64,000 nt of DNA from Mangifera indica (Eukaryota; Streptophyta; Magnoliopsida; Sapindales; Anacardiaceae): contig NC_058137.1 in assembly GCF_011075055.1 (NCBI RefSeq), forward strand, positions 8,169,463 to 8,233,462, read 5' to 3'. Under the pieces are notes generated by a model. It worked only from the letters and a program-made list of their open reading frames with translations, searched no databases and had not been told where the DNA came from. A program made the position numbers and the translations under genes. Of the stretch, positions 1 through 10,399 are shown one piece after another. How positions within the stretch are numbered: the first letter of the stretch is position 1; the number at the start of each line of letters is the position of its first letter.

Positions 1-1709
1 TCAAATTTTGAAACTAAACCCTAAGGGGGAAATGTGATTTTTTCAAACTTGGTTTAGGGAAGAAAAGTTAGTTTTTAAACTTTTAAAGGGGAAAATGATA
101 TCATATTTTGTTGACTCAAGAAGTCATTATGCTCTTATTTTGATGATAACAAACTAATATGTCTCTTAGCATATCAACTAATAATTTTACTTGAGTGTGT
201 GTTTAGATTGCAAGAATTTATCTAATGCACTTGAAGGAGTTTCAAGATGAAAATGAAGACAAGGTTCAAGTGAAGAATTCTTGAAGATTTGAAGTAAAAC
301 TCAAGTTTAGGTAGACATGTTTGTAATTTGGAGCATTCGTTTTGATTAGAATATTTAGTTACATGGGATAGCTCACTTGAAAACTCATTTTCATATCTTT
401 CACTTTTTGGGTTAAAATGTCATTTTTCAAACTTATTGGGTTAAGACAATTTTTTCACCAAAGTTTATTAATTCATTAAAAAGGATGAAGTTTTGTGAAC
501 TACATTTTCATATCTCAAAGTTGGTTTTGAAAGAATTTTCAAAAATGGGTTAAATTGTCACTTTTCAAAGTTTTAGGGGTCAAATTGTGATTTTTGAAAA
601 TTCAGGGGGTAAAATGTAATAAAATTCCGTCTACCGAATTTGACCGACCGAATCAGCTTCTGAATTGTCCAGAAGCCATGTATTTTGGCTTCCAAAAATT
701 CGATTAACTGAATTAAATTCAGTCGACTGAATTTTGTTTTGAATTTTCCAACGGCCAGTGCCACGTAAGCTCCATGGAAGTGTCATGTCACATCCGGTTG
801 GCTGAATTACATCTGGTCGATCGAATTGTGCGTTTTTTGGAAAACTAAAACGGTTATTTTTTATGCACAACGATAATTTTCCTCATTTTCCCCTATATAA
901 ACCCAATCAAATTCATTCGAAAAGAACTTTTGCCACAAAAAACTTTCATATATTTGAGAGCAAATTAGTTTTGAGCTATTTACTTGCAAATTCTTCTCTC
1001 TAATCAAAACTTTTGCTCATATACTTTGTAATTTCATTTGCATTGGGTTGTACTAAGCTTTAACTTTCATATACACTCTTGAGAGAGATCATATTTCAAT
1101 TTCGTACTAAAATTCGTGCTATAAAAGAGTGAGGTTCACTCTTAGAGAGATTAGAAAATTTCTTATGAGAAAAATTGAGTTTTAACATTTGTAGAGGTTA
1201 ATAGCACCTTGGAAGCTATTTTGGTTGTGAAGAAAAGCTTGGTTGAGGTTTAAGTCAACCAAGGATTAATGGAATACTCCAAGGGAGAAAGCTTGGAGGA
1301 GTGGACGTAGGCCGGGTTGAGCCGAACCACTATACATCGCGTGTTTGATTTTCTCTTCCCTTAAACTCATGTTTTATATTATGTTATTTTGATTGTACTG
1401 ATTATTTGAAATATTTTAGTTATTCTCATAAATTGGATTAAAAATAGGTAACATTCATTGATTTGAATAAATTGTTTTAATTCTCAAATTTGGTAAAGAT
1501 TGTTTTAAAATTGTCTAATTCACCCTCCCTCTTAGGTCATTTGATCCTATAATATTTAAGTTTATTTTTAATATTAAATATAAAATAACGATTTTATCCT
1601 TAAAATTAACAGATTTAAATAGTCATGGGTGGATAAATGGTATTTTCAAAGTTAATGGGGAGAAATTTGGAAAATTAGCATACCTTGGGTGGGAAATAGT
1701 CCTTTGGCC
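1..1709. mobile_element. GGCC-TIR DNA element, left end outside window, interrupted by an LTR-like insertion
   Basis: Bases 1-108 and about 1,553-1,709 resemble the inner and terminal parts of the element at 3,194-4,094. The right end (about 1,682-1,709) reads CTTGGGTGGGAAATAGTCC then GGCC, the inverted form of the terminus shared with copies at 13,347 and 16,521. The left terminus lies before the window. The two halves are separated by an LTR-like insertion, so the element is older than that insertion. The family is assigned only by its terminal repeats. A Mutator-like origin is inferred from roughly 9 bp flanking duplications at two other copies. Confidence 0.5.
109..1552 (+). mobile_element. 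Putative solo LTR (about 1.44 kb)
   Basis: The segment begins with TGTTGACTC and ends near a CACCCTCCCTCTTAGGTCA stretch, a 3' LTR ending common in plant Ty1-copia and related elements. A TATATAAA box lies at about 893-900, followed by a long AT-rich leader, as expected of an LTR promoter. TATTT occurs just before the start (104-108) and just after the end (1,553-1,557), compatible with a 5 bp target duplication. No primer-binding site or internal domain flanks it, so it looks like a recombined solo LTR. The exact 3' edge is uncertain because a canonical CA end is not seen. Confidence 0.45.
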
Positions 1710-1715
1710 TTTTAT

Positions 1716-2340
1716 AAATTATTCAATTTTTTTATTACATCTCACCTAAATCTAATTTTTTAAAAAAGTGTTACTCAGGTTGGTTAGTTAAGTAAAATTT
1801 TTTTTTTATGTATATTGGTGATTGAAAATTATCAAGTATATGTTATTGAGTTTTAAATTTTTTAAAATTTAAATTTTTTAGATTGAAAAAATTTAAAATT
1901 GAAAATTATCAAATATGTTGGTGATTGAGTTTAAATGTTTTACATTAGCATAGGTGAAATGACATTTAAAACTCAAGTATGTTAATCTAAAATTAAGACT
2001 GTAATTAATTATATGAAAATATTAGAAATACTCATTAGAATGATAAATGAAGTAAATAAAGAAAAAAAAAAGTAATTTCACATCAAATTTAACAGTTTTC
2101 ATGTATAGTTTATATGTCATAAAAAAATTCATTTTAAAGTATAATTTTAAAGTCATTATTAATTTTGAAAAACAAAAGAGTTAATTGAATTCGTTGACAT
2201 CAACCATATTAATTTAATAATAATCCAATTTATTTGATTAATCTTTAATTAATAATGATTAATGATATTTTAGTTTGTTTGATTAATCTTTCATTAATGT
2301 AATACACGAAATAACATATTTTTCAAGCATTTGCAATCAA
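1716..2340. other. AT-rich intergenic stretch
   Basis: No gene or clear element seen. The sequence is strongly A+T rich with homopolymer runs and no convincing coding frame. Confidence 0.4.
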
Positions 2341-2410
2341 TTACCAGAAGGGGGTGTACAAATTCCATGAGGTATACGGAGTCCAAGTGCATATGTCACT
2401 TTAGACAAAG

Positions 2411-2704
2411 ATGGACACCGTGACTATAATTAGGAACAAACAATCGCTTACTCAGAGAGCTATTTTTTGGACAACCTATTTCAGACGCTTATTAAATTTG
2501 GCAGAGCCAAGGTTTAGTATCGTTTTGACGCATGCGATGTTACTTTGTATGATTAACTGCAGGAACTTAGTGAGAGGAATGTGGTTTAGATTAAACGATC
2601 TTGAGTTCCAATTCAACCTTGTTGAGTTTGCACTAATCACCGGTCTAATATTCGGGAAGAACATGAAGGTGTCCAACTACATTTATTGTACGGGGATGCC
2701 TTAA
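2411..2704 (+). pseudogene. DUF1985-domain fragment (transposon-associated)
   Basis: An open frame of 97 codons contains a segment reading MWFRLNDLEFQFNLVEFALI followed by TGL. This matches the core pattern of DUF1985, in which a W-F-hydrophobic stretch precedes R/N-hydrophobic-EFALITGL. DUF1985 proteins in plants are usually encoded by genes carried in Mutator-like elements, often with a Ulp1-type peptidase domain. Only the DUF1985 core is present. The frame stops shortly after it, and no Ulp1 catalytic region is visible downstream before the foldback at 3.1 kb. I therefore call it a relic rather than a gene. Confidence 0.5.
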
Positions 2705-3130
2705 TTTAGAGAGTAACACTTCCTGAGTATTAACATGTTAGCAAGCAGTTGGCAATCAAATTTGGAGAGACAATGATGAGGACGCTGTGAAGTTCATGGT
2801 ATTAGTATATAATTTGAGAATATAGATAATATGTCATATATGATTAGGTATTATTTTATTTTTAATTTAAGATCTTCATATCATATGATGATATATTATT
2901 TATATATCTAAATTATTTATAAAAAATTTGTACCTATAGTTTTCTTGGATAATTATTGGTCACATAAATTAGCTTTTATAATTAGTGCACTTAGCTTATA
3001 TTAGGAGAATCACAGTGTCCCACCTTCAATTTGCTCAAAGGACAATTTCCTACTATGTAAGTCATAAAATAACAAAACCACATCTTTCGTCTTGCTCTTT
3101 TTATGTTAGAATTATAGAACTGACTAAAAA

Positions 3131-4157
3131 ACCCTTATAATTTAACTGTTGAAATATATTATCACATTGACTATAAAATCACTTATTTTTAAGGGCAAAG
3201 GACTATTTCCCACCCAAATTTTAGTCAAATCTCAAAAGCATACCTATGACAATTCAAAAACTCAAATACCTATTTATAGACTAATTTTTATTAGAATTTT
3301 TTATTTGAGATAAGGGTAAAATTATCATTTTACTACTAAAATTTAAACCACTAAAAATTTATATCATTTCCCCTCTTTAGTTTAGAAAATAAACAATTTT
3401 TCTCATAATAAAACTTTGAAAAACAGTAATTTTCCCCCAAGGGTTTCAATTTTTTAAGTGAGCCATCGATCCACCAGAATCTAGTGGCTCAACGACAGCA
3501 AAGAAGTGTCCAAAAGTGCATTGTCATCCAGATCAATGCTTTTGGATGACGAAGCATCATCCAAAACATTGATCTAGACAACGCAACGCTTCTGGGTGAT
3601 GCATCGTCGTCCGAAGCATCAACTCTTCATTGTCTAGAGGCATTGATCTGGACAACGATACGTCATCTAGAGGCATCGATCTGGACGAAGATGCGTCATC
3701 CAGAGGCATTGATTTGGATGACACATTGTCATCCAGATGCATAAATCTAGATGACGATGCATCGTCTAGAAGCATCGTCAACTCTTCTGGATGCTTCTTT
3801 GCAATTGTTGAGCCATTGAAATCCGATGGATCGGTGGCTCACTTGAAAAATTGAAACCCTAGGGGAAAATTACAGTTTTTCAAAGTTTTATCATAAGGGG
3901 GAATTGTTAGTTTTTTAAACTAAGAGGGAAAATGATATAAATTTTTAGATTTTTAGAATTTAATTATAAAATAATAATTTTACCCTTATCTCTAACAGAA
4001 GTTAGTTCATAGGTAGGTATTTGAGTTTTTGAACTATCGTGAGGGTGTTTTTAAGATTCAACTAAAACTTGGGTGGGAAATAGTCCTTTTGTCCTTAAAA
4101 ATAAGTGGTTTTATAATCAATACGATAATATACTTCAAAAGTTAAATTATAAGGTTT
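3131..4157. repeat. Long inverted repeat (foldback), arms about 370 bp each
   Basis: The left part (about 3,131-3,510) and the right part (about 3,785-4,157) are reverse complements over nearly their whole length, with scattered mismatches. Matching landmarks are CCTTATAATTTAAC at both outer ends, the GGACTATTTCCCACCCAA terminus at about 3,201 and its inverse at about 4,070-4,087, GATAAGGGTAAAATTAT, CAGTAATTTTCCCC and GTGAGCCA next to the centre. The outer 60-70 bp of each arm lie beyond the TIR family terminus, so flanking DNA was duplicated together with the element end. The centre is a short tandem array that also self-complements. A transcript would fold into a hairpin about 0.5 kb long. 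Confidence 0.75.
3645..3776 (+). repeat. 33 bp tandem array, four units, in the centre of the foldback
   Basis: Units start at 3,645, 3,678, 3,711 and 3,744. Each begins GATCTGGAC or a close variant and ends AGAGGCATY or similar. Units are 33 bp, so the reading frame is kept: the plus strand encodes an 11-residue repeat of the type SSRGIDLDDDA, and the minus strand is also open. Degenerate units continue on the left (about 3,520-3,640). Each unit is partly palindromic (CTGGA..TCCAG). The open frames are probably a by-product of the 33 bp period and I do not call a protein. Confidence 0.7.
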
Positions 4158-4599
4158 CGGAGTTAAATATAAGAAAAGGAGGAAATATTGTTATTTGGTA
4201 TTTTAACCGTCTTTGGCCGATTGGAAGGAAAGTCACCTCTATTTACTTAGAGAGGAGTATGTATCTTCTGTTGTCAATATTTTATTTTAATGTTAATAAA
4301 ATTTACATTAAGAGTCTAACACAAACACATAGATCTATCACACAACATACTATGTGCATTAGACCAATGAAGTTCTAAGTCATTTATTATTCCTTTCTAC
4401 CCATTCACGAAAGTGACAAATTCTATCTCCAACAAAATCATGTAATTTACTTACATAAACCTCAGACTATCCTTACATTCAACCTCATAAATGTTTAAAG
4501 TTAGCAGAAATCTTCCACAATTAGCATATAGTGAAATTACTTATAGTAGAACACTCTCATACTCACCTCTTAAATGACAATTATCAATGCTTATAAATC

Positions 4600-5423
4600 T
4601 GTAACACCCCAGTAAAAATCTCTGTTTCATGCAGCAAAACTTACGAAGAACTTATGAAAATTTTGGCTCTTTGGAACATATTCTGTAATCACCCTCAAAA
4701 TAGTCATTGAATCATTATTTGTAATTTGAATAAAGTTTACTTGCCCTGTTCAACTTTGTTTTACCTAATTTTAAGAAATGCAATCTGTCCAGTTTAGTTT
4801 GTAAGGGCTTCACAGAAGAATCCTTTTGTGGCCTAATAAAATCTCCCATTTTTTCAGCTACCCATATGTGTGTGTTCATATTTCCTCAATTGATATGCCA
4901 ATTTATCTACCATCACTTTTTCCTAAATGTGGAATGGACAACCCTCTCTTTTGCATATCACCTTAATTCTCATTATCTCATTATACAATTTTCTAATTGT
5001 AAATCCCCTTTGGATTATGTAATCCTTCAGTACTTTCAAAAAATAATTTATACTGCCAAACACTTGACTAATCTCAATATAAATTTTTTTATCTATCTAA
5101 TACCTAAATTGTTTGCCCTTCATAAACCCACTCATTCTACTGACTACATTATCCTCCCCACTAGAGCCTGACTCTAAAATATCTTGACTATCAGACTTAT
5201 AGTTAGACAAATAGCCATCACCTTCAACCTTGTTCTCAACCTCTACATTACTTTGATTCCCAATATTACTCTCGTCTTTGATATCACCCACATTAGCAAC
5301 ATTGTTGTCATTCCCTCTATTTTCACCAATACCCAAATCTGCATCAACCCCTAAATCACCCTTATTCCTTCTAGGCTCCCTCTCACTATTGATTAGAGTA
5401 GGTGCTCTAAAATCAATCATCAA
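4600..5423 (-). pseudogene. MuDR/MULE transposase N-terminal relic
   Basis: On the minus strand, a charged acidic frame of 108 codons (5,097-5,423, ending near SGSSGEDNVVSRMSGF) leads into a segment at about 4,920-5,070 reading FGSINYFLKVLKDYIIQRGF and then C-R-EGCPFHI. That is the plant MuDR DNA-binding pattern, where F-hydrophobic-L-DY-IQ-GF is followed by C-x-EGCPW-I. A frame shift separates the two parts, a stop follows, and further downstream only short transposase-like pieces remain. No catalytic DDE region is visible. It may be the autonomous partner of the Mutator-like termini nearby, or an unrelated relic. Confidence 0.5.
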
Positions 5424-5429
5424 GTCAAT

Positions 5430-6076
5430 GTATTTGTAATTGCATCATGTTTATATAAATACAAAAGACAATTCCTTCATATTGACTCATGCTAACAGTA
5501 GCATACTGAATAATCTATGAGTAAACAGTAAAACATCAAATAATCTATAAGTTAACAATTACACATTGAATAATCTATGAGTACACAATGACATATTTCA
5601 TAATGTAAACAACAACAACAAAGATAAAATACAATACATTAGGCATAGTACATGTAAACAGTTACACATTCTCATTAAACATATGAAACAGTAACACTTT
5701 GAGAGAACATATGAGACAAGAGGACTGAAAGAAAATCATAAACACAAAACGCTGATTAAATCAAACACCAAACTTATAAGTCATTTATGGTAACAAGAAG
5801 TGTTATACATTGAATAGTCTTTGAATAATTTGAGAAATATGCGATGCATTACTTAAGAATGCATTGTACTATGAAAACAATAACAACGCCACAATTAAGA
5901 ATTTCAACATTTGTTAACAAAAACTACAAAACATACCATATTATTAAACATTTATCAATATATCATGAGAAATAATCCAACATAATAGGAAAAATTGCAA
6001 ATTAATAAATTAAGAATTGTTCAATGCATTACATGAGGCAATTTTTAATCTTAAAGAATAATAACACTGAACATAT
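5430..6076. other. Intergenic, no gene seen
   Basis: Low-complexity AT-rich sequence. Short repeated phrases of the type GAATAATCTATGAGTA recur at about 5,505-5,590 with roughly 40 bp spacing, but no array with clean edges is formed. Confidence 0.4.
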
Positions 6077-6084
6077 AATACAAT

Positions 6085-6388
6085 TAGGGCTGGACTCGAG
6101 CCGAGCCAGCTCGAGCTTGAGCCCGAAACGAGCCGGGCTCTGCTCGGCTCGATCGAGCTCGAGCTGGCTCGGGTTGGCTCGGTAGATTTTTTTTAAAAAT
6201 TTTTTATACAAAACGACGTCGTTTTGATCAATATATATTAAAAACGATGTCGTTTTGATAATGAAAAACGAGTCAAACTCAAGCCGAGCTGAATCGAGCT
6301 CGAGCCAAACTCAAGCTGTCCATATATAAACCGAGCCGAGCCCAAGCTGGCTGCGAGCCGAGCTCGGCTCGGCTCAAATCCAGCCCTA
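6085..6388. mobile_element. Short non-autonomous hAT element (304 bp) with perfect 8 bp duplication
   Basis: The element starts TAGGGCTGGACTCGAGCC and ends with the inverse of TAGGGCTGGATTTGAGCC. It is flanked on both sides by AATACAAT (6,077-6,084 and 6,389-6,396), an exact 8 bp target duplication typical of hAT transposition. Both subterminal zones are packed with GAGCC/GGCTC and CTCGAG words. The centre carries an AAACGACGTCGTTTT palindrome and a second degenerate copy of it. No coding capacity. A second family member with its own duplication is at 24,679-25,004. Confidence 0.9.
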
Positions 6389-6698
6389 AATACAATCATG
6401 AAAATGTAGGGATTTTGTGATTTTTGGCAGCAAAATAACAAATTAAAAATTTAATTTAATTTAATAACACAAACATTTCACAGAACCCCCTTCTGGATCA
6501 TCTCCGTAGTATGAGTAATTCACAAATATGAAAAACACACATAGGGTGTTTATTCAATATGCATGCATTGATGGCTCCTTCGTCTTTTTTTAATTACGGG
6601 AGATTACAAAGTCTTGCTTGTAAAACTAAGTATAGGTCTGCTCCTTTATATTCACACGAAATTGCAACTTGAGGGAGGCTAATATTGTGCTTAAGGTT

Positions 6699-8277
6699 TG
6701 TTAGAACCTAAGGATAGTATGCATCTCAAAAAGAATGATGAAAATTCTCTCTGGCAGCTAGGTTTGATTTTGTGTATTTTTGTTGTGTAAAAATAATGCG
6801 AGAAACATGTGTATTTATACACATGAAGCACGGTTGTGCTTCATGCAAACCAAATGCACACCCAGGTGATGATAATTACTCACACTCGTGCTTTGCACAA
6901 TGCCAAGTGTACAATAAATATTCCAATCCATGATTTTAGTGCACATATCTGGGTGGAATATAATCCATAAATATTTCAATCTCATGATTTTAGCAATCAA
7001 CTAAAATCATGGATGCATATATCGATGGGATAAAATCATAACTTGAACACCTTAGTTCAAATTTTGAATTATCTGACTAGGACATTAATTATCCAATTGG
7101 TTGAAATTAATCTCACTAATTCTCGCAAACACCTTTAGTCTTTAAAGTCCATAATATTAAGGTCCTGAAAATACAATAAAATATATTTCAGGTTCATAGA
7201 CCTTTCTAAGACTCTAAATTCTCTATTTGAAATTCGAATTGAATCCAACTTAGACAATCCTTATGCCTCCAAAGTTGATCAACTCTTTTTGTGTGTGACT
7301 CATAAGCTCTCCACTAAGTCAATAGTGATTGGATTTATATAAGGCTCTTAATTTAGCATCCGTCCAAACACAGATTAAGATTGCCCTTTAGCAAGACATC
7401 ATGGTCACCCAATTAATAGAAATTAACATATGACTTATTTTAACATGTCAGTGATACAGTTACTCATACAATTATATCATTTTATCATATAATATCTCTT
7501 GAGGTTGAGGTATAGATTAAGTGTCTCTCTCAAGACACCCTGAATTACATAAATTGACTTCTATTAATGACTAGATAATATTGAATCGAGCAACAACTCA
7601 ATCTCGCTATGACCACATATTTAATTAGTCATTGACATCTATTATAAGGTCCTAACTAAGATATTAGCTCCTGTGTTTGGGAGTGACATCATTTTTTTGA
7701 TCTACTATAACCTTCGTACAAATCTTAATATAGTCGATCACCATTTTTTTGGCAATCTTTCGACTAGACTACTTTGAATTGGTGTTAAACCATATCAATC
7801 TTTATACAAAACGGTCTGGCAATTTTAAGTTTAAGGATCGCAAATACCTTTGTTCACTAAGAGAATATTTTTTATAAACACTAGGACAACCACCTATATA
7901 AAATCCTCTTGACATGTTAGTCTAGTGAACATGTCAATAACGTGCACTCATATGTTATACCAAGTCATCAACTAATAACTTTGACAAGTAAAAATTGTCA
8001 TCATCTTTCAATGAGGTCGTTTTACACTAATAATTTTATCATCATTACCCATGCCCTTGGTCATGGTAATATAAGAGATGGATATTTTAATAACAGCCAC
8101 CTAATGTGCACATAGGTTTCTCACGATCAAGTGTCATATACTAATCCTCTCATCACGGTTTAACTATTCTTAAGACATTTGTTTGAGTATATAATAGACA
8201 AAGAAAGACATAAAAAATTATAAATATAACATTTATTAATGAACTTGTATCACGAGATTAGTTTTAGGGCACCAACA
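6699..8277 (-). mobile_element. Degenerate LTR-like block, probably a solo LTR
   Basis: Read on the minus strand the block would start TGTTGGTGCCCTAAAACTAA (8,277 downward) and end CTTAGGTTCTAACA (about 6,699), giving TG...CA ends of the kind found in plant Ty1-copia LTRs. About 350 bp near its right end resemble 22,690-22,990. No coding domains are present. No matching target duplication was found at these edges, so limits and type are provisional. Confidence 0.35.
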
Positions 8278-8289
8278 CCAATAGAAAAT

Positions 8290-9200
8290 ACAATCAATAA
8301 TAACAAAAGTTTAACCAAATAATAAAGGATAGCAAAAAGAAAAATTAATGACAATAACATTATAAGACCTTCAACCTATGAAAAAGGCCTTCTTAATACT
8401 CTCAATAGAGTTGAAACTACACTATGGAATTGAAAAAACCGATCATTAACACATTATCATCACTACAACTTTTAAACCCTAATTTAGACAAACCAAAACC
8501 CAATGACAGGACAACTTAATATTCAATAAAATACTACCATGCAACTACATTAAACATTATCAACAAATCCCCTTATCAATAATGCAAAACATCACACTTC
8601 ACAAAACTCTAACATAAAACTCGACAAACCCTAATCAAGAAACCCAACAAGTTTTTTCCACCTATCTTAAATAACTTAAAAAACAAACACTTATCGTCAT
8701 TTTTTCTTTGTGTGTATTTTTAGCCACTAAAGTTTGAATTTTTTAAAACCCTACACGAGAAAAAAACGAATATACATATACTTCCCGTATCTTAACCTTG
8801 TTAAGCAAAGGTTTTGATGTTTATTGACAATTAGCCATTAACTTTTACTAAGGTTTTATTTAGTTCATAACACTAGTAACCGTCCTTCAATGAAAAATGT
8901 TGTCCTTCTATGGAAGATAACTCCCTTAAAATAGAAATAAACAATTGTTCAACACAAAAACTACTACTTTTTGTCACTCTCTAATTCTTTTCTCTCCACT
9001 AAATCACAATCAAAGCAACAAGGCTTGTTGAGAGAAAAAATGTTTCAAACCTTTCAACTTCTTACTTGAATGGATGAACTTTTTTTCTTAATTTTTACTT
9101 TCAAAGTCAACCAATGTGACCACATGTTTGGCTCTCATTGGTTGATGCTTGATATATTTTTTATTTTATAAAATAGTATAATGACTATGATGCCCTAACT
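8290..9200. other. Intergenic, no gene seen
   Basis: AT-rich sequence without convincing coding potential or terminal repeats that I can delimit. Confidence 0.35.
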
Positions 9201-9224
9201 TGGCTAAACCTAACAGAAATTGTT

Positions 9225-9316
9225 TGCCGGAAGGTGTGATTTTTTTCATTCAATGACTTTGAGTGTGGGAAATTGTTGTTTGAGAAAACTTCGGGTGGGA
9301 AATAGTCATTCTCCCT
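9225..9316. mobile_element. Terminal fragment of the GGCC-TIR element family
   Basis: The phrase CTTCGGGTGGGAAATAGTC at about 9,288-9,306 matches the right terminus seen at 1,682-1,709 and 4,068-4,087. The left terminus is not recognisable, so this is a truncated copy. Confidence 0.4.
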
Positions 9317-9319
9317 CTT

Positions 9320-10049
9320 TTAAGACTATATATTGTCACAAGGTAAGGAAACCTCTCAAATTCTTTACTTCATCCTCAAACTTGCAATTAGACATCACTT
9401 TATTCACATATCAAACTTACACAAAAGTCAGATGGTAAAATTTCCAAGTATGTTTCGAGAGCGTAGGTAATAGAAAAAAATGAGAAAGAAAAAGTGTTAG
9501 TTGAATGGTCCATTGGGTTGAAAGATACGTCCATTAGGGAATCAGAAAAGTGGGTGTGGAATATGGATGATGAAGGTAAAGATAGTCCAACCGCAGATAA
9601 CATAAATATGATGACTAAAGTTAAGGATCATTTTCTTTTTAATTTGATTGTCAATTAATGACAACTGTGTTAGGTGGTAAAATTATTCATTCAAAGTTTA
9701 GACGTTTTCAATTCTACCAACTATGAACCTTCCGAAGAATAAGATATTAAGATTGCCTCCCGGAGGATTTGATTAATATTAATTTAATTTATTACCCCCG
9801 CCTCCCCCACCGCCCCCTTGCTACGATTCATCAACATTATCAATACATATTACTTATATTCATAGATTCAATTAAAAAAAAAAAAATCTAATCTAACATT
9901 GAACTTTCATTTCTGTCATTCTTATCTCACAGACAGCACAAGCTAAGAACAAGAAGAAGCAGCCTCACCACAGGCATCCCTGAATGAGCTAAACAACACA
10001 AAAAGGCCTAAATATTCTAAATATATTACATGTGTGTGTGTTGGGGGTA
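9320..10049. other. Intergenic, downstream of the 115-residue gene
   Basis: No gene recognised. Includes a C-rich patch (about 9,796-9,820) and an A-run (about 9,873-9,886). The part closest to 10,049 probably holds the 3' untranslated region of the minus-strand gene. Confidence 0.35.
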
Positions 10050-10397
10050 TTATTCTGGCGTTTCATCCAAGGAAATAGAAGTTCTCTTTATAAACTCCAA
10101 ACAATCTGCAATGGCTTCTGAGTAGAAAGAATTGGTGCCTCCAAAAGATTTGAACCTGGAAGACTCGGGTATCTCCGCCTCTAATTTTCTCCGGCTGCTG
10201 CAATTTCCCTTGATGTTACTTCTGTTCATGCTTTTCTTCAACGATTTTAGAGCTTGCCCATATGAAAATTTCCACCTGCTTAAGAGCTTGAACAAGTAGA
10301 CAAACCTTGCGCGTAGGCCGTGAACTGAAAATCTTCTGGCGTTGAGTTTAAAACCTCTCCTTGATCCATGAACCCTGAAGTAGTTCAACTGTCTCAT
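10050..10397 (-). CDS. Small basic protein of unknown function, 115 aa, single exon
   Basis: An intact intronless frame of 115 codons from ATG at 10,397 to TAA at 10,050. The protein is rich in Arg, Lys and Ser. It has a basic N-terminal half (NARRFSVHGLRARFVYLFKL, about residues 19-38), a serine/arginine middle (about 55-75), and a C-terminal block containing SFGGTNSFYSEAIADCLEFI (about 84-103). From general knowledge this arrangement, an RARF-hydrophobic segment and a terminal NSFYxEAIADCLEFIKR block, is shared by small uncharacterised plant proteins. No signal peptide, membrane span or catalytic motif is visible. The conserved C-terminal helix suggests a protein-protein contact, but that is inference. 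The composition is clearly protein-like and unlike the surrounding repeats, so I consider the gene real. Function is unknown. Confidence 0.8.
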   Translation of the reverse strand: MRQLNYFRVHGSRRGFKLNARRFSVHGLRARFVYLFKLLSRWKFSYGQALKSLKKSMNRSNIKGNCSSRRKLEAEIPESSRFKSFGGTNSFYSEAIADCLEFIKRTSISLDETPE

Positions 10398-10399
10398 CG

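Noticed and set aside
3557..3854. Open frames on both strands spelling 11-residue repeats, as a possible repeat protein
   Set aside because: The 33 bp unit length keeps every frame open by arithmetic. There is no start context, splice site or homologous domain, and the array is the loop of a foldback.
5505..5590. Spaced phrases GAATAATCTATGAGTA as a possible CRISPR-like or regulatory array
   Set aside because: Only three or four imperfect copies without uniform repeats. This is plant nuclear DNA and a CRISPR array is not expected.
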